DNA of 64,000 bases from the NCBI RefSeq assembly GCF_009826975.1, contig NZ_WUMO01000006.1, positions 1 to 64,000 of the forward strand. The letters are read 5' to 3'. A program made the translations under genes and the position numbers. Below the pieces are notes generated by a model, which worked only from the letters and a program-made list of their open reading frames with translations, had not been told where the DNA came from and ran no database searches. This stretch comes from Flavobacterium sp. HBTb2-11-1 (GTDB lineage: Bacteria > Bacteroidota > Bacteroidia > Flavobacteriales > Flavobacteriaceae). Each line of letters starts with the position of its first letter. Position 1 is the stretch's first letter. This document shows positions 42,632 through 52,547 of this stretch, one piece after another.

Positions 42632-42640
42632 GATAGAAAA

Positions 42641-43465
42641 ATGTCAGTAAGAAAATTAAAACCTATTACCCCGGGTCAGCGATTTAGAGTTGTGAATGGT
42701 TATGACGCTATTACAACTGATAAGCCGGAACGCTCTTTGATAGCACCGATAAAAAACTCAGGAGGTAGAAATAGTCAAGGAAAGATGACCATGCGTTATA
42801 CGGGTGGTGGTCACAAGCAGAGATATCGTATCATCGATTTCAAAAGAACTAAAGATGGAATTCCAGCTACAGTGAAATCAATCGAATACGATCCAAATCG
42901 TACTGCATTTATTGCTTTATTAGCTTATGCTGATGGAGAGAAAACTTATATTATCGCTCAAAATGGATTGAAAGTTGGTCAGAAATTAGTTTCTGGACCA
43001 GAATCTCAACCAGAGATTGGTAATACTTTACCTTTAAGCAGAATTCCTCTTGGAACTGTTATATCTTGTATTGAGTTACGTCCAGGACAAGGGGCCGTTA
43101 TCGCTCGTTCAGCTGGAACTTTTGCTCAGTTAATGGCAAGAGACGGGAAATATGCAACAATTAAAATGCCATCAGGTGAGACAAGATTAATCTTGTTAAC
43201 TTGTTCAGCTACAATTGGAGCTGTTTCTAACTCTGACCACCAATTAGTTGTATCTGGTAAAGCAGGTAGAACAAGATGGTTAGGAAGAAGACCTAGAACT
43301 AGACCAGTAGCGATGAACCCTGTTGATCACCCTATGGGAGGTGGTGAAGGACGTTCTTCTGGAGGGCACCCACGTTCAAGAAACGGATTGCCAGCTAAAG
43401 GTTACAGAACTCGTTCTAAGAAAAACCCGAGTAACAAGTATATCGTAGAACGTAGAAAGAAATAA
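42641..43465 (+). CDS. rplB: 50S ribosomal protein L2
   Basis: L2, 274 aa, needed for subunit joining and peptidyl transfer. [17 protein letters not shown] opens it. [15 protein letters not shown] and the C-terminal block [10 protein letters not shown] with [18 protein letters not shown] hold the conserved His-containing loop near the active site. Standard length and place between rplW and rpsS. Confidence 0.98.
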   Translation: MSVRKLKPITPGQRFRVVNGYDAITTDKPERSLIAPIKNSGGRNSQGKMTMRYTGGGHKQRYRIIDFKRTKDGIPATVKSIEYDPNRTAFIALLAYADGEKTYIIAQNGLKVGQKLVSGPESQPEIGNTLPLSRIPLGTVISCIELRPGQGAVIARSAGTFAQLMARDGKYATIKMPSGETRLILLTCSATIGAVSNSDHQLVVSGKAGRTRWLGRRPRTRPVAMNPVDHPMGGGEGRSSGGHPRSRNGLPAKGYRTRSKKNPSNKYIVERRKK

Positions 43466-43471
43466 TAAGAT

Positions 43472-43750
43472 ATGGCACGTTCATTAAAAAAAGGACCTTT
43501 CGTTCATTATAAATTAGACAAGAAAGTTCAAGAAAACGTAGAAAGTGGTAAAAATGCAGTTGTTAAGACTTGGTCTAGAGCTTCAATGATTACACCAGAT
43601 TTCGTTGGACAAACTATCGCAGTTCATAACGGTCGTCAATTTGTACCAGTTTACGTAACAGAAAACATGGTAGGTCACAAATTAGGAGAGTTTTCACCAA
43701 CTAGATCTTTTAGAGGTCATGCTGGAGCAAAAAATAAAGGTAAAAAATAA
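43472..43750 (+). CDS. rpsS: 30S ribosomal protein S19
   Basis: S19, 92 aa, in the 30S head near the A-site finger. Recognised by [40 protein letters not shown] and the basic tail [13 protein letters not shown]. Six bases after rplB and eight before rplV. Normal for the family. Confidence 0.98.
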   Translation: MARSLKKGPFVHYKLDKKVQENVESGKNAVVKTWSRASMITPDFVGQTIAVHNGRQFVPVYVTENMVGHKLGEFSPTRSFRGHAGAKNKGKK

Positions 43751-43758
43751 AAGAAGCA

Positions 43759-44172
43759 ATGGGAGTTCGTAAAAGAGAAACAGCAGATGCGAGAAAAGAG
43801 GCTAATAAGTCTATCGCTTTCGCAAAATTGAATAACTGCCCTACTTCACCTAGAAAAATGCGCTTAGTAGCGGACTTGGTAAGAGGTCAGAAGGTAGAAA
43901 GAGCACTTAACATTTTAAGATTCAGTTCTAAAGAAGCTTCAAGAAAATTAGAAAAACTATTATTATCTGCAATCAATAACTGGGAGCAAAAAAATAGTGA
44001 AGGTAATTTAGAAGAGGCTGGATTATTTGTTAAAGAGATCAGAGTAGATGGTGGAATGATGTTAAAAAGACTTCGTCCAGCTCCACAAGGTCGTGCACAC
44101 AGAATAAGAAAACGTTCTAATCACGTAACAATCGTGCTTGGAGCTATCAATAACACACAAAGCAATTCTTAA
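43759..44172 (+). CDS. rplV: 50S ribosomal protein L22
   Basis: L22, 137 aa, whose beta hairpin lines the exit tunnel. Core motifs are [29 protein letters not shown] and the hairpin [26 protein letters not shown]. The N terminus carries about 20 extra residues compared with the 110-aa Escherichia coli protein. Five bases precede rpsC. Confidence 0.97.
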
Positions 44173-44177
44173 GCAGC

Positions 44178-44936
44178 ATGGGACAAAAGACAAATCCAAT
44201 TGGAAATAGACTTGGTATCATCAGAGGATGGGACTCAAACTGGTATGGTGGAAATGATTACGGCGATAAATTAGCTGAAGATCACAAAATCAGAAAGTAT
44301 ATCCACGCTCGTTTATCAAAAGCTAGTGTATCAAAAGTAATCATCGAGAGAACTTTGAAACTTGTAACCGTTACTATCACTACTGCTCGACCTGGTATTA
44401 TTATCGGAAAAGGCGGACAAGAGGTAGACAAGTTAAAAGAAGAACTTAAGAAAGTTACTGACAAAGAGGTTCAAATTAACATCTTTGAAATTAAAAGACC
44501 TGAGTTAGATGCTTATCTTGTGGCTACAAGCATCGCTCGTCAAATCGAGAGCCGTATTTCTTACAGACGTGCAATCAAAATGGCTATTGCTGCTTCTATG
44601 CGTATGAACGCTGAAGGTATCAAAGTTTTGATTTCTGGTCGTTTAAATGGTGCTGAGATGGCGCGTTCAGAAGGTTTCAAAGAAGGTAGAATTCCTCTAT
44701 CAACTTTCAGAGCTGACATTGATTATGCTTTGGCTGAAGCTCACACTACTTATGGTAGAATGGGTATCAAAGTATGGATCATGAAAGGTGAAGTTTACGG
44801 TAAGAGAGAACTTTCTCCACTTGCTGGAATGGACAAAAAACAATCTGGTACAGGTGGTGGAAAAGGTGGAGATGCTCCTAGAGGCAAATCTAACTTTAAC
44901 AAAGGTGGAAAACCAGACGCTCGTAAAAGAAAGTAA
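44178..44936 (+). CDS. rpsC: 30S ribosomal protein S3
   Basis: S3, 252 aa, at the mRNA entry tunnel. It has a KH domain with [21 protein letters not shown], then the [25 protein letters not shown] block (read in parts). The C-terminal 35 residues ([20 protein letters not shown]) are a low-complexity Gly/Lys-rich tail longer than in Escherichia coli. In the usual order rplV-rpsC-rplP. Confidence 0.98.
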   Translation: MGQKTNPIGNRLGIIRGWDSNWYGGNDYGDKLAEDHKIRKYIHARLSKASVSKVIIERTLKLVTVTITTARPGIIIGKGGQEVDKLKEELKKVTDKEVQINIFEIKRPELDAYLVATSIARQIESRISYRRAIKMAIAASMRMNAEGIKVLISGRLNGAEMARSEGFKEGRIPLSTFRADIDYALAEAHTTYGRMGIKVWIMKGEVYGKRELSPLAGMDKKQSGTGGGKGGDAPRGKSNFNKGGKPDARKRK

Positions 44937-44954
44937 TTTTTAAACTAAAGAAAA

Positions 44955-45380
44955 ATGTTACAGCCTAAAAGAACAAAATACCGTAAGGTACAAAAAGGTA
45001 GAATGAAGGGTAACTCTCAAAGAGGGCATGAACTTTCAAATGGAATGTTTGGTATTAAATCTGTACATGAAGATGGAATGTTCTTAACATCTCGTCAAAT
45101 CGAAGCTGCGCGTATCGCTGCAACTCGTTACATGAAGAGAGAAGGACAATTATGGATTAAAATTTTCCCAGACAAACCTATCACTAAGAAACCTCTTGAA
45201 GTACGTATGGGTAAAGGTAAAGGAGCAGTTGAGTATTGGGCTGCTGTTGTTAAACCAGGAAGAATTATGTTTGAAGTTGGAGGGGTTCCATTGTCAGTTG
45301 CAAAAGAGGCTTTACGTCTTGCAGCTCAAAAACTTCCAGTAAAAACTAAGTTCGTCGTTGCTAGAGATTTCGAAGCATAA
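44955..45380 (+). CDS. rplP: 50S ribosomal protein L16
   Basis: L16, 141 aa, near the A site and needed late in 50S assembly. Recognised by [19 protein letters not shown], the [19 protein letters not shown] helix-strand, the [17 protein letters not shown] loop and [16 protein letters not shown]. It follows rpsC by 18 bases and precedes rpmC by 12. Confidence 0.98.
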   Translation: MLQPKRTKYRKVQKGRMKGNSQRGHELSNGMFGIKSVHEDGMFLTSRQIEAARIAATRYMKREGQLWIKIFPDKPITKKPLEVRMGKGKGAVEYWAAVVKPGRIMFEVGGVPLSVAKEALRLAAQKLPVKTKFVVARDFEA

Positions 45381-45392
45381 TTTATATTTATT

Positions 45393-45584
45393 ATGAAACA
45401 ATCAGAAATAAAAGATCTTTCTGCAGCGGAGTTGCAAGAAAAGCTTAGTCAAACTAAGAAAGTATATGCTGACCTAAAAATGGCTCACGCTATTTCTCCA
45501 ATTGCTAACCCACTTCAAATCAGAAGCGTTAGAAGAACAGTTGCAAGACTAGCTACAGAGTTAACTAAAAGAGAGTTACAATAA
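45393..45584 (+). CDS. rpmC: 50S ribosomal protein L29
   Basis: L29, 63 aa, a two-helix protein at the tunnel exit. Recognised by MKQSEIKDLSAAELQEKL and the second helix NPLQIRSVRRTVARLATELTKRE. Normal length and position between rplP and rpsQ. Confidence 0.96.
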   Translation: MKQSEIKDLSAAELQEKLSQTKKVYADLKMAHAISPIANPLQIRSVRRTVARLATELTKRELQ

Positions 45585-45601
45585 TTGTATTCTGCTGAAA
45601 G

Positions 45602-45862
45602 ATGGAAGAAAAAAGAAATTTAAGAAAAGAAAGAATAGGTGTTGTTACTTCAAATAAGATGGATAAATCTATCGTTATTTCTGAAGTAAGAAAAGTAAAA
45701 CACCCATTATACGGTAAGTTCGTGTTGAAAACTAAAAAATACGTTGCACACGACGAAAAAAACGACTGTAACATTGGTGATACTGTAAGAATTAGCGAAA
45801 CGCGTCCTTTAAGTAAGACAAAATGTTGGAGATTAGTTGAAATCTTAGAAAGAGCTAAATAA
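45602..45862 (+). CDS. rpsQ: 30S ribosomal protein S17
   Basis: S17, 86 aa, an early-binding 16S rRNA protein with an OB fold. Recognised by [39 protein letters not shown] and the [22 protein letters not shown] segment. Two bases separate its stop from rplN. Confidence 0.97.
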   Translation: MEEKRNLRKERIGVVTSNKMDKSIVISEVRKVKHPLYGKFVLKTKKYVAHDEKNDCNIGDTVRISETRPLSKTKCWRLVEILERAK

Positions 45863-45864
45863 TT

Positions 45865-46233
45865 ATGGTACAACAAGAATCAAGACTAAAAGTAGCAGAT
45901 AACACGGGAGCTAAAGAAGTTTTAACTATTCGTGTTTTAGGAGGTACTAAAAGAAGATATGCCTCTGTTGGTGACAAAATTGTAGTTTCTATCAAAGATG
46001 CAACTCCAAACGGAAACGTGAAAAAAGGAGCTGTTTCAACTGCAGTTGTTGTGCGTACTAAAAAAGAAGTGAGAAGAGCTGATGGTTCTTATATCCGTTT
46101 CGATGACAATGCATGTGTTCTTTTGAATGCTGCAGGGGAAATGAGAGGAACTCGTGTTTTTGGTCCGGTAGCAAGAGAACTTCGTGAAAAACAATTCATG
46201 AAAATTGTATCATTAGCACCAGAAGTGCTTTAA
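45865..46233 (+). CDS. rplN: 50S ribosomal protein L14
   Basis: L14, 122 aa, at the subunit interface and contact point of the silencing factor RsfS. It begins [19 protein letters not shown] and carries [23 protein letters not shown] and the C-terminal [21 protein letters not shown]. Length is exactly the family norm. It opens the spc-type half of the cluster, without a promoter of its own. Confidence 0.98.
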
Positions 46234-46244
46234 TTCGTTTTAAG

Positions 46245-46559
46245 ATGATAAAGCTAAAAATAAAATCAGGAGACATCGTAAGAGTTATTGCTGGAGACCA
46301 TAAAGGTGCTGAAGGTAAAGTTTTACGTGTTTACCGTGAAAAAAACAAAGCGATAGTTGAAGGTGTGAACTTGGTTTCAAAACACACTAAACCAAGTGCT
46401 AAAAACCCTCAAGGTGGTATCGTTAAGAAAGAGGCTTCTATTCAAATTTCTAACATTGCTTTAATTGATCCTAAAACTAAGGAAACAACTAGAGTAGGTA
46501 TTAGAGTAGAAGGAGATAAGAAAGTAAGATTTTCAAAAAAATCTAATCAAGTACTATAG
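46245..46559 (+). CDS. rplX: 50S ribosomal protein L24
   Basis: L24, 104 aa, an initiator of 50S assembly. The KOW motif is [24 protein letters not shown], followed by [21 protein letters not shown]. It lies 11 bases after rplN, and its stop is two bases before rplE. Confidence 0.97.
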
Positions 46560-46561
46560 TA

Positions 46562-47113
46562 ATGGCATATACACCTAGACTAAAAGAAGAATATAAGAGT
46601 AGAGTAATCTCTGCTCTTAAAGAAGAGTTCGGATATACAAACGTAATGCAAGTTCCTAAACTTGAAAAAATCGTTTTGAGCCGTGGAGTTGGTGCAGCTG
46701 TATCTGATAAAAAACTTATTGACTATGCAGTTGATGAGTTAACAAAGATCACTGGACAAAAAGCAGTATCTACAATTTCTAAGAAAGACGTTGCGTCTTT
46801 CAAATTAAGAAAAGGGATGCCTATTGGAGCAAAAGTAACTTTACGTGGAGAAAGAATGTATGAGTTTTTAGATAGACTTATTACTTCTGCTTTACCACGT
46901 GTAAGAGATTTCAATGGTATTAAAGCTACTGGTTTTGACGGAAGAGGTAACTACAATCTTGGAGTTTTAGAGCAAATCATTTTCCCAGAAATTGATATTG
47001 ACAAAGTAAACAAAATTTCAGGAATGGATATTACATTTGTTACTACTGCAAAAACAGACAAGGAAGCGAAGTCATTATTGGCTGAATTAGGATTACCTTT
47101 TAAAAAGAATTAA
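46562..47113 (+). CDS. rplE: 50S ribosomal protein L5
   Basis: L5, 183 aa, binds 5S rRNA in the central protuberance. Recognised by [43 protein letters not shown] (in parts), [19 protein letters not shown] and the closing [17 protein letters not shown]. Normal length and order. Confidence 0.98.
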   Translation: MAYTPRLKEEYKSRVISALKEEFGYTNVMQVPKLEKIVLSRGVGAAVSDKKLIDYAVDELTKITGQKAVSTISKKDVASFKLRKGMPIGAKVTLRGERMYEFLDRLITSALPRVRDFNGIKATGFDGRGNYNLGVLEQIIFPEIDIDKVNKISGMDITFVTTAKTDKEAKSLLAELGLPFKKN

Positions 47114-47116
47114 GAC

Positions 47117-47386
47117 ATGGCTAAAGAATCAATGAAAGCCCGCGAGGTGAAAAGAGAGAAAACGGTAGCTAAGTATGCTGAAAAGAGAAAAGCTTTATTA
47201 GAAGCTGGAGACTATGAAGGTTTACAAAGATTGCCAAAAAACGCTTCACCTGTTCGTTTGCATAACCGTTGTAAATTGACTGGAAGACCAAGAGGTTACA
47301 TCCGTCAATTCGGTATTTCACGTGTAACTTTCCGTGAAATGGCTAACAATGGATTAATTCCAGGTGTGAAAAAAGCAAGCTGGTAA
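47117..47386 (+). CDS. rpsN: 30S ribosomal protein S14 (zinc-less form)
   Basis: S14, 89 aa. The C-terminal [23 protein letters not shown] block is present, but only one cysteine remains of the CxxC...CxxC pair of the short zinc form, so this is the longer C-minus type. It should assemble without zinc. The gap to rpsH is 78 bases, unusually long here, and holds a 12-bp hairpin. Confidence 0.97.
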
Positions 47387-47413
47387 TTTAAAAAAGTTTA
47401 TAAATTGATTAAA

Positions 47414-47444
47414 GGTTCAGGAAGCGGGGTGCTTCCTGAAAACC
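47414..47444 (+). promoter_or_regulatory. Hairpin in the rpsN-rpsH gap
   Basis: GGTTCAGGAAGC (47414-47425) pairs with GCTTCCTGAAAACC (47431-47444) leaving a two-A bulge; loop GGGGT. The inner 10 bp are perfect. No T-run follows, so it is not a terminator. It ends 20 bases before the rpsH ATG. It may be a binding site for a ribosomal protein (S8 controls the spc operon in Escherichia coli) or an RNA-processing site. Confidence 0.6.
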
Positions 47445-47464
47445 GTAATCGCAATCAAATACAT

Positions 47465-47863
47465 ATGTATACAGATCCTATTGCAGATTATTTGACTAGA
47501 GTTCGTAACGCTGTGGCTGCAAACCACAAAGTTGTTGAAATTCCAGCTTCTAATCTTAAAAAAGAGATAACTAAGATCTTATTTGATCAAGGTTACATCT
47601 TAAGTTACAAATTTGAGCAGAACACAGTTCAAGGTTCTATCAAAATTGCTTTAAAGTATGATAAAGATACTAAAGAGCCTGTAATTAAAGATATCCAAAG
47701 AATTAGTAAACCTGGTTTACGTAAATATGCAGGTGCTGCCAAATTACCAAGAATCCTTAACGGATTAGGAATTGCTATCGTTTCTACATCAAAAGGTTTG
47801 ATGACTGGAAAACAAGCGAAGCAATTAAATGTAGGTGGTGAAGTAATTTGTTACGTATACTAA
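47465..47863 (+). CDS. rpsH: 30S ribosomal protein S8
   Basis: S8, 132 aa, binds the central domain of 16S rRNA; it is the known feedback repressor of the spc operon in enteric bacteria. Recognised by MYTDPIADYLTRVRNAV, IQRISKPGLRKYAGA and the C-terminal GIAIVSTSKGLMTGKQAKQ. I chose the ATG at 47465; a longer reading from 47405 would translate through the hairpin and add residues unlike S8. Confidence 0.97.
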   Translation: MYTDPIADYLTRVRNAVAANHKVVEIPASNLKKEITKILFDQGYILSYKFEQNTVQGSIKIALKYDKDTKEPVIKDIQRISKPGLRKYAGAAKLPRILNGLGIAIVSTSKGLMTGKQAKQLNVGGEVICYVY

Positions 47864-47882
47864 TTTTTAAAGACTAAATAAG

Positions 47883-48425
47883 ATGTCAAGAATAGGTAAA
47901 AGTCCAATTGTAATCCCTGCTGGTGTAACTGTTGAAGTTAACGAAGGTGTTGTTACAGTAAAAGGAAAGAAAGGTCAACTAACTCAGGAGTTCTCGGACG
48001 TAACTGTAAAAGTTGAAGGCGATCAGATTTCAGTTGAAAGATCGTCTGATTATAAAGACCAAAGAGCAAAACACGGATTATACAGAGCTTTAATCAATAA
48101 CATGATTTTAGGTGTATCTGAAGGTTTTACAAAAGAACTTGAATTAGTTGGAGTTGGTTATAGAGCTTCAAACCAAGGTCAAAAATTAGATTTAGCTCTT
48201 GGATATTCTCACAATATTGTTTTAGAAATTGCTCCAGAAGTATCTTTAGAAACAATATCTGAAAAAGGTAAGAACCCTATCGTAAAATTAACGTCATTTG
48301 ATAAACAACTTTTAGGTCAAGTTGCTGCGAAAATCAGAAGTTTCCGTAAGCCTGAGCCATACAAAGGAAAAGGTGTTAAATTTGTGGGTGAAGTATTAAG
48401 AAGAAAAGCAGGTAAATCAGCTTAA
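47883..48425 (+). CDS. rplF: 50S ribosomal protein L6
   Basis: L6, 180 aa, near the factor-binding site. [19 protein letters not shown] opens the first of two similar domains. The second ends with FGQV-like [22 protein letters not shown] then [14 protein letters not shown]. Normal length; 12 bases before rplR. Confidence 0.98.
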   Translation: MSRIGKSPIVIPAGVTVEVNEGVVTVKGKKGQLTQEFSDVTVKVEGDQISVERSSDYKDQRAKHGLYRALINNMILGVSEGFTKELELVGVGYRASNQGQKLDLALGYSHNIVLEIAPEVSLETISEKGKNPIVKLTSFDKQLLGQVAAKIRSFRKPEPYKGKGVKFVGEVLRRKAGKSA

Positions 48426-48436
48426 AATATAAGATT

Positions 48437-48787
48437 ATGTCATTAACAAAATCTGAAAGAAGACAGAGAATTAAATTCAGAATTAGAAAATCGGTTAGTG
48501 GTACTGCTGCAAGACCTAGACTTTCTGTTTTTAGAAGTAATAAAGAAATTTACGCTCAAATCATTGATGATGTAAATGGAGTTACTATCTTAGCTGCATC
48601 TTCTAGAGAAAAAGAAATAGGAAAAGGTACTAACGTTGAAGTAGCTGCTGCTGTTGGAAAACTAGTTGCAGAAAAAGCGTTAAAAGCTGGGATTGATACT
48701 ATCACTTTCGATAGAGGTGGGTATTTATATCACGGTCGTATTAAATCATTAGCAGAAGGCGCAAGAGCCGCTGGACTTAAATTCTAA
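48437..48787 (+). CDS. rplR: 50S ribosomal protein L18
   Basis: L18, 116 aa, binds 5S rRNA with L5. Recognised by [20 protein letters not shown], the [24 protein letters not shown] strand-helix block (in parts) and the final [11 protein letters not shown]. Six bases before rpsE. Confidence 0.98.
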   Translation: MSLTKSERRQRIKFRIRKSVSGTAARPRLSVFRSNKEIYAQIIDDVNGVTILAASSREKEIGKGTNVEVAAAVGKLVAEKALKAGIDTITFDRGGYLYHGRIKSLAEGARAAGLKF

Positions 48788-48793
48788 TATATT

Positions 48794-49315
48794 ATGTCTA
48801 AATACAAAAATGTAGAATTGGTAAAACCTAGTGGTCTTGAATTAAAAGATCGTCTAGTTAGTGTTAATCGTGTTACTAAAGTTACAAAAGGTGGTAGAGC
48901 TTTTGGTTTTTCTGCTATTGTAGTTGTAGGTGATGAAAATGGAGTGGTTGGTCACGGATTAGGAAAATCTAAAGACGTTTCTGAAGCAATTGCGAAAGCA
49001 GTAGAAGATGCTAAGAAAAACTTAGTGAGAATTCCTTTGAATGGTCAATCTGTTCCTCACGAACAAAAAGGTAAATTTGGTGGTGCACGTGTATTCTTAA
49101 TTCCAGCGTCTCATGGTACTGGAGTTATTGCTGGTGGAGCTGTTCGTTCAGTTCTTGAGTCAGTAGGTATTCACGATGTATTGTCTAAATCTCAAGGATC
49201 GTCAAATCCACATAACGTAGTAAAAGCAACTTTTGATGCTTTATTGCAAATGAGAAGCGCTCACACTGTTGCAAAACAAAGAGGGGTTTCTTTAGAGAAA
49301 GTTTTTAAAGGTTAA
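48794..49315 (+). CDS. rpsE: 30S ribosomal protein S5
   Basis: S5, 173 aa, at the mRNA entry and important for decoding accuracy. The double-stranded RNA-binding fold contains [19 protein letters not shown]. The loop [23 protein letters not shown] and the C-terminal [19 protein letters not shown] domain follow. The spectinomycin loop ([11 protein letters not shown]) shows no deletion. Confidence 0.98.
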
Positions 49316-49327
49316 TTCAAGGAAATT

Positions 49328-49510
49328 ATGGCTAAATTATTAGTAAAACAAGTAAGAAGCAAAATCAACTGTCCTCTTTCTCAGAAGAGAGGGTTGGAGG
49401 CTTTAGGTCTACGAAAAATTGGACAAGTTGTGGAGCATGAGTCAAATCCTGCTATCCTTGGGATGATAAACAAAGTTAAACACTTAGTTTCTGTTGAAGA
49501 AGCTAAATAA
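49328..49510 (+). CDS. rpmD: 50S ribosomal protein L30
   Basis: L30, 60 aa. Recognised by [25 protein letters not shown] and [21 protein letters not shown]. Small alpha/beta protein of the 50S; normal length; 11 bases before rplO. Confidence 0.96.
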   Translation: MAKLLVKQVRSKINCPLSQKRGLEALGLRKIGQVVEHESNPAILGMINKVKHLVSVEEAK

Positions 49511-49521
49511 CAAATACTGTT

Positions 49522-49974
49522 ATGAATTTAAGTAACTTACAACCTGCTGAAGGATCTACACACAATCAAAATAAAAGATTAGGTAGAGGAGAAGGTTCTG
49601 GAAAAGGTGGTACTGCTGCACGTGGACACAAAGGAGCAAAATCTCGTTCTGGTTATTCTAAAAAGATTGGTTTCGAAGGAGGTCAAATGCCACTTCAAAG
49701 ACGTGTACCTAAGTTTGGTTTCAAAAACATCAATCGTAAAGAATACGAAGGTGTTAATTTAGATACTCTTCAATTATTAGTTGATAACGGTGTAATTACT
49801 GATTCTGTTTCAATGGCAGATTTCGTAGCAAATCGTCTGGCTTCTAAAAATGAAATCGTTAAGATTTTAGGTAGAGGAGAATTGAAAGCAAAATTAAAAG
49901 TAACTGCCCACAAATTTACTGCTACTGCAAAAGCTGCTATTGAAGCTGCTGGTGGAGAAGCTGTAACTATATAA
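49522..49974 (+). CDS. rplO: 50S ribosomal protein L15
   Basis: L15, 150 aa, a late assembly protein that threads into the 23S core. MNLSNLQPAEGSTHNQNKRLGRGE then GSGKGGTAARGHKGAKSRSG is the extended basic N terminus. The globular end includes GRGELKAKLKVTAHKFTATAKAAIE. Thirteen bases before secY. Confidence 0.98.
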   Translation: MNLSNLQPAEGSTHNQNKRLGRGEGSGKGGTAARGHKGAKSRSGYSKKIGFEGGQMPLQRRVPKFGFKNINRKEYEGVNLDTLQLLVDNGVITDSVSMADFVANRLASKNEIVKILGRGELKAKLKVTAHKFTATAKAAIEAAGGEAVTI

Positions 49975-49987
49975 CTTATCTATTAAG

Positions 49988-51334
49988 ATGAAGAAATTTA
50001 TTGAATCAATAAGTAATGTTTGGAAAATCGAAGAACTAAAGAATAGAATCTTAATTACTTTAGGATTACTTTTAGTATATCGTTTTGGAGCACACGTTAC
50101 GCTTCCTGGAATTGACGCAACGCAATTGACTGGTTTAGCGGGACAAACTAAAAATGGTCTAGGATCTATTCTAGACATGTTCACCGGGGGTGCTTTCTCT
50201 AAAGCTTCAGTTTTTGCTTTAGGTATCATGCCTTATATTTCTGCGTCTATTGTTGTTCAGTTGATGGGAATTGCGATTCCATATTTACAAAAACTTCAAA
50301 ATGATGGGGAAAGTGGTAGAAAAAAGATTAATCAAATCACTCGTTGGTTGACAATCGCTATCACATTGGTTCAAGGTCCAACTTATATCTATAATTTATA
50401 CAGAACATTGCCTAGTAATGCATTTTTGCTAGGCTTTAATTCACCTGAATTTTTGTTCTCGTCTGTTATTATCTTAGTTACTGGTACAATTTTTGCTATG
50501 TGGCTTGGAGAAAAAATTACAGACAAAGGTATTGGAAATGGTATTTCATTGTTAATTATGGTTGGTATTTTAGCTCGTTTACCACAAGCTTTTATCCAAG
50601 AGTTTACAACTCGTGTTACCAATAACAATGGAGGTCCAATGTTATTAGTTATTGAAATTATTGTGTGGCTGTTAGTTATCATTTCTTGTGTATTGCTTAC
50701 AATGGCAGTACGTAAAATCCCAGTACAGTATGCTCGTCGTACTACAACTGGAGATTACGAACAAGATTTGGCAGGAGGTAATAGACAGTGGATTCCTCTA
50801 AAGCTTAATGCTTCTGGAGTTATGCCAATCATTTTTGCTCAGGCAATTATGTTTATCCCTGCAGCTGTGGCTGGATTGTCTAAATCAGATACATCACAAT
50901 CTATTGTTGGTGCATTTAGTAATATGTTTGGTTTCTGGTATAATTTTGTTTTTGCAACTTTAATTATTGTATTTACATTCTTTTATACTGCAATCACCGT
51001 TCCTACTAACAAAATGGCTGATGATTTAAAAAGAAGCGGTGGTTTTATCCCAGGCGTACGTCCAGGAGCAGAAACTTCTGATTTCCTTGATAAAGTGATG
51101 TCTTTAATAACTTTCCCAGGATCTTTATTCCTTGCTTTGATTGCTGTGTTCCCAGCTATTGTTGTAAGTATTATGGATGTACAACAATCTTGGGCAATGT
51201 TTTTTGGAGGTACCTCATTAATAATTATGGTTGGTGTTGCAATAGATACTATTCAACAGATCAATTCATACTTGTTAAACAAACATTATGATGGTTTAAT
51301 GAAGACTGGTAAAAATAGAAAAGCGGTAGCTTAA
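49988..51334 (+). CDS. secY: Protein translocase channel SecY
   Basis: SecY, 448 aa, the pore of the Sec translocon, with ten membrane helices. Recognised by [47 protein letters not shown] (plug and lateral-gate region, in parts), the cytoplasmic loop [10 protein letters not shown] and [17 protein letters not shown]. It sits at its usual place after rplO. The genes adk and map, which often follow, are absent; adk is at 14.8 kb. Confidence 0.98.
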   Translation: MKKFIESISNVWKIEELKNRILITLGLLLVYRFGAHVTLPGIDATQLTGLAGQTKNGLGSILDMFTGGAFSKASVFALGIMPYISASIVVQLMGIAIPYLQKLQNDGESGRKKINQITRWLTIAITLVQGPTYIYNLYRTLPSNAFLLGFNSPEFLFSSVIILVTGTIFAMWLGEKITDKGIGNGISLLIMVGILARLPQAFIQEFTTRVTNNNGGPMLLVIEIIVWLLVIISCVLLTMAVRKIPVQYARRTTTGDYEQDLAGGNRQWIPLKLNASGVMPIIFAQAIMFIPAAVAGLSKSDTSQSIVGAFSNMFGFWYNFVFATLIIVFTFFYTAITVPTNKMADDLKRSGGFIPGVRPGAETSDFLDKVMSLITFPGSLFLALIAVFPAIVVSIMDVQQSWAMFFGGTSLIIMVGVAIDTIQQINSYLLNKHYDGLMKTGKNRKAVA

Positions 51335-51341
51335 TATATTT

Positions 51342-51557
51342 ATGGCAAAACAATCAGCAATAGAACAAGACGGATCAATTATAGAAGCATTGTCAAATGC
51401 TATGTTCCGTGTAGAGTTAGAAAATGGACATATTGTAATTGCTCATATTTCTGGTAAAATGCGAATGCATTACATCAAATTATTACCTGGTGATAAAGTG
51501 AAACTAGAAATGAGTCCTTACGATTTGTCAAAAGCAAGAATTACTTATCGATATTAA
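51342..51557 (+). CDS. infA: Translation initiation factor IF-1
   Basis: IF-1, 71 aa, a single S1/OB-fold domain that sits in the 30S A site during initiation. Recognised by [24 protein letters not shown] and [32 protein letters not shown] (in parts) with the final TYRY. Seven bases after secY and 12 before rpmJ. Confidence 0.97.
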   Translation: MAKQSAIEQDGSIIEALSNAMFRVELENGHIVIAHISGKMRMHYIKLLPGDKVKLEMSPYDLSKARITYRY

Positions 51558-51569
51558 AGGATATTCACT

Positions 51570-51686
51570 ATGAAAGTTAGAGCATCAGTAAAAAAGAGAA
51601 GTGCCGAGTGCATTATCGTGCGTAGAAAAGGGAGACTGTACGTAATAAACAAAAAGAATCCTAGATTTAAACAAAGACAAGGATAA
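51570..51686 (+). CDS. rpmJ: 50S ribosomal protein L36 (zinc-less form)
   Basis: L36, 38 aa: it begins [20 protein letters not shown] and ends NPRFKQRQG. Only Cys14 remains of the four zinc ligands of the classic protein; the first Cys position is Ser11, the third is Asn27 and the His is replaced by a basic residue. It therefore belongs to the C-minus type that needs no zinc. Located between infA and rpsM as in most bacteria. Confidence 0.95.
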
Positions 51687-51688
51687 TT

Positions 51689-52063
51689 ATGGCAAGAATA
51701 GCAGGGGTAGATATCCCAAAAAACAAAAGAGGTGTTATTGCACTTACCTATATCTTCGGATTAGGAAAAAGTAGAGCTATTGAGATTTTAGAAAAAGCTC
51801 AAGTTAGCCAAGATAAAAAAGTTCAAGATTGGAATGATGATGAAATCGGAGCAATTCGTGAAGCTGTTTCATTTTACAAAATTGAAGGAGAATTACGTTC
51901 TGAAATTTCTTTAAACATTAAACGTTTAATGGATATTGGATGTTACAGAGGAATTCGTCACAGATCTGGTCTTCCATTAAGAGGACAAAGAACTAAAAAC
52001 AACTCAAGAACAAGAAAAGGTAAAAGAAAAACTGTTGCTAACAAGAAAAAAGCAACTAAATAA
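51689..52063 (+). CDS. rpsM: 30S ribosomal protein S13
   Basis: S13, 124 aa, in the 30S head, contacting tRNA and the 50S bridge. Recognised by [23 protein letters not shown], the helix-two-turn region GIGK-like [14 protein letters not shown], and [20 protein letters not shown] with a basic tail. Two bases after rpmJ. Confidence 0.98.
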   Translation: MARIAGVDIPKNKRGVIALTYIFGLGKSRAIEILEKAQVSQDKKVQDWNDDEIGAIREAVSFYKIEGELRSEISLNIKRLMDIGCYRGIRHRSGLPLRGQRTKNNSRTRKGKRKTVANKKKATK

Positions 52064-52071
52064 TAAGTAAT

Positions 52072-52455
52072 ATGGCTAAAGCAACTGCAAAAAAACGTAA
52101 AGTTATCGTTGAATCAACGGGTGAGGCTCATATTTCTGCCACTTTTAATAACATTATTATTTCTTTGACTAATAAGAAAGGTGAAGTTATCTCTTGGTCT
52201 TCAGCTGGTAAAATGGGTTTCAGAGGTTCTAAAAAGAACACTCCTTATGCAGCTCAAATGGCAGCAGAAGATTGCACTAAAGTAGCACTTGAGGCAGGAC
52301 TTAAAAAAGTGAAAGTTTATGTAAAAGGACCAGGTAACGGACGTGAGTCTGCTATCCGTTCTATTCATAACGGTGGAATCGAAGTTACTGAAATTATTGA
52401 TGTTACTCCAATGCCACACAACGGATGTCGTCCTCCAAAAAGACGTAGAGTTTAA
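52072..52455 (+). CDS. rpsK: 30S ribosomal protein S11
   Basis: S11, 127 aa, on the platform near the mRNA exit. Recognised by [42 protein letters not shown] (in parts), [15 protein letters not shown] and [17 protein letters not shown] 92-base gap with a stem-loop follows before rpsD. Confidence 0.98.
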   Translation: MAKATAKKRKVIVESTGEAHISATFNNIIISLTNKKGEVISWSSAGKMGFRGSKKNTPYAAQMAAEDCTKVALEAGLKKVKVYVKGPGNGRESAIRSIHNGGIEVTEIIDVTPMPHNGCRPPKRRRV

Positions 52456-52478
52456 TTTTTTATTTTTATAGTATAATC

Positions 52479-52532
52479 AAGGTAGAACATAAATTATCGA
52501 AGGATTAGACCTGAATTCATAATTTCTACCTT
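52479..52532 (+). promoter_or_regulatory. Stem-loop directly upstream of rpsD
   Basis: AAGGTAGAA (52479-52487) pairs perfectly with TTCTACCTT (52524-52532) around 36 bases. AAAA and eight T's (52537-52544) follow, then the rpsD ATG at 52548. The distance to the T-run and the long loop argue against a plain terminator. A site for S4, the feedback regulator of this operon in other bacteria, is possible. Confidence 0.5.
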
Positions 52533-52547
52533 AAAATTTTTTTTAAA

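Noticed and set aside
45565..45876. A 103-codon reading frame antisense to rpsQ
   Set aside because: It is complementary to a highly conserved ribosomal gene and has no independent support; the same holds for the other antisense frames in the cluster.
52524..52547. rpsD leader hairpin as a plain intrinsic terminator
   Set aside because: The T-run is separated from the stem by four A's, the loop is 36 bases, and termination here would cut off rpsD, rpoA and rplQ, which have no other promoter that I can see.
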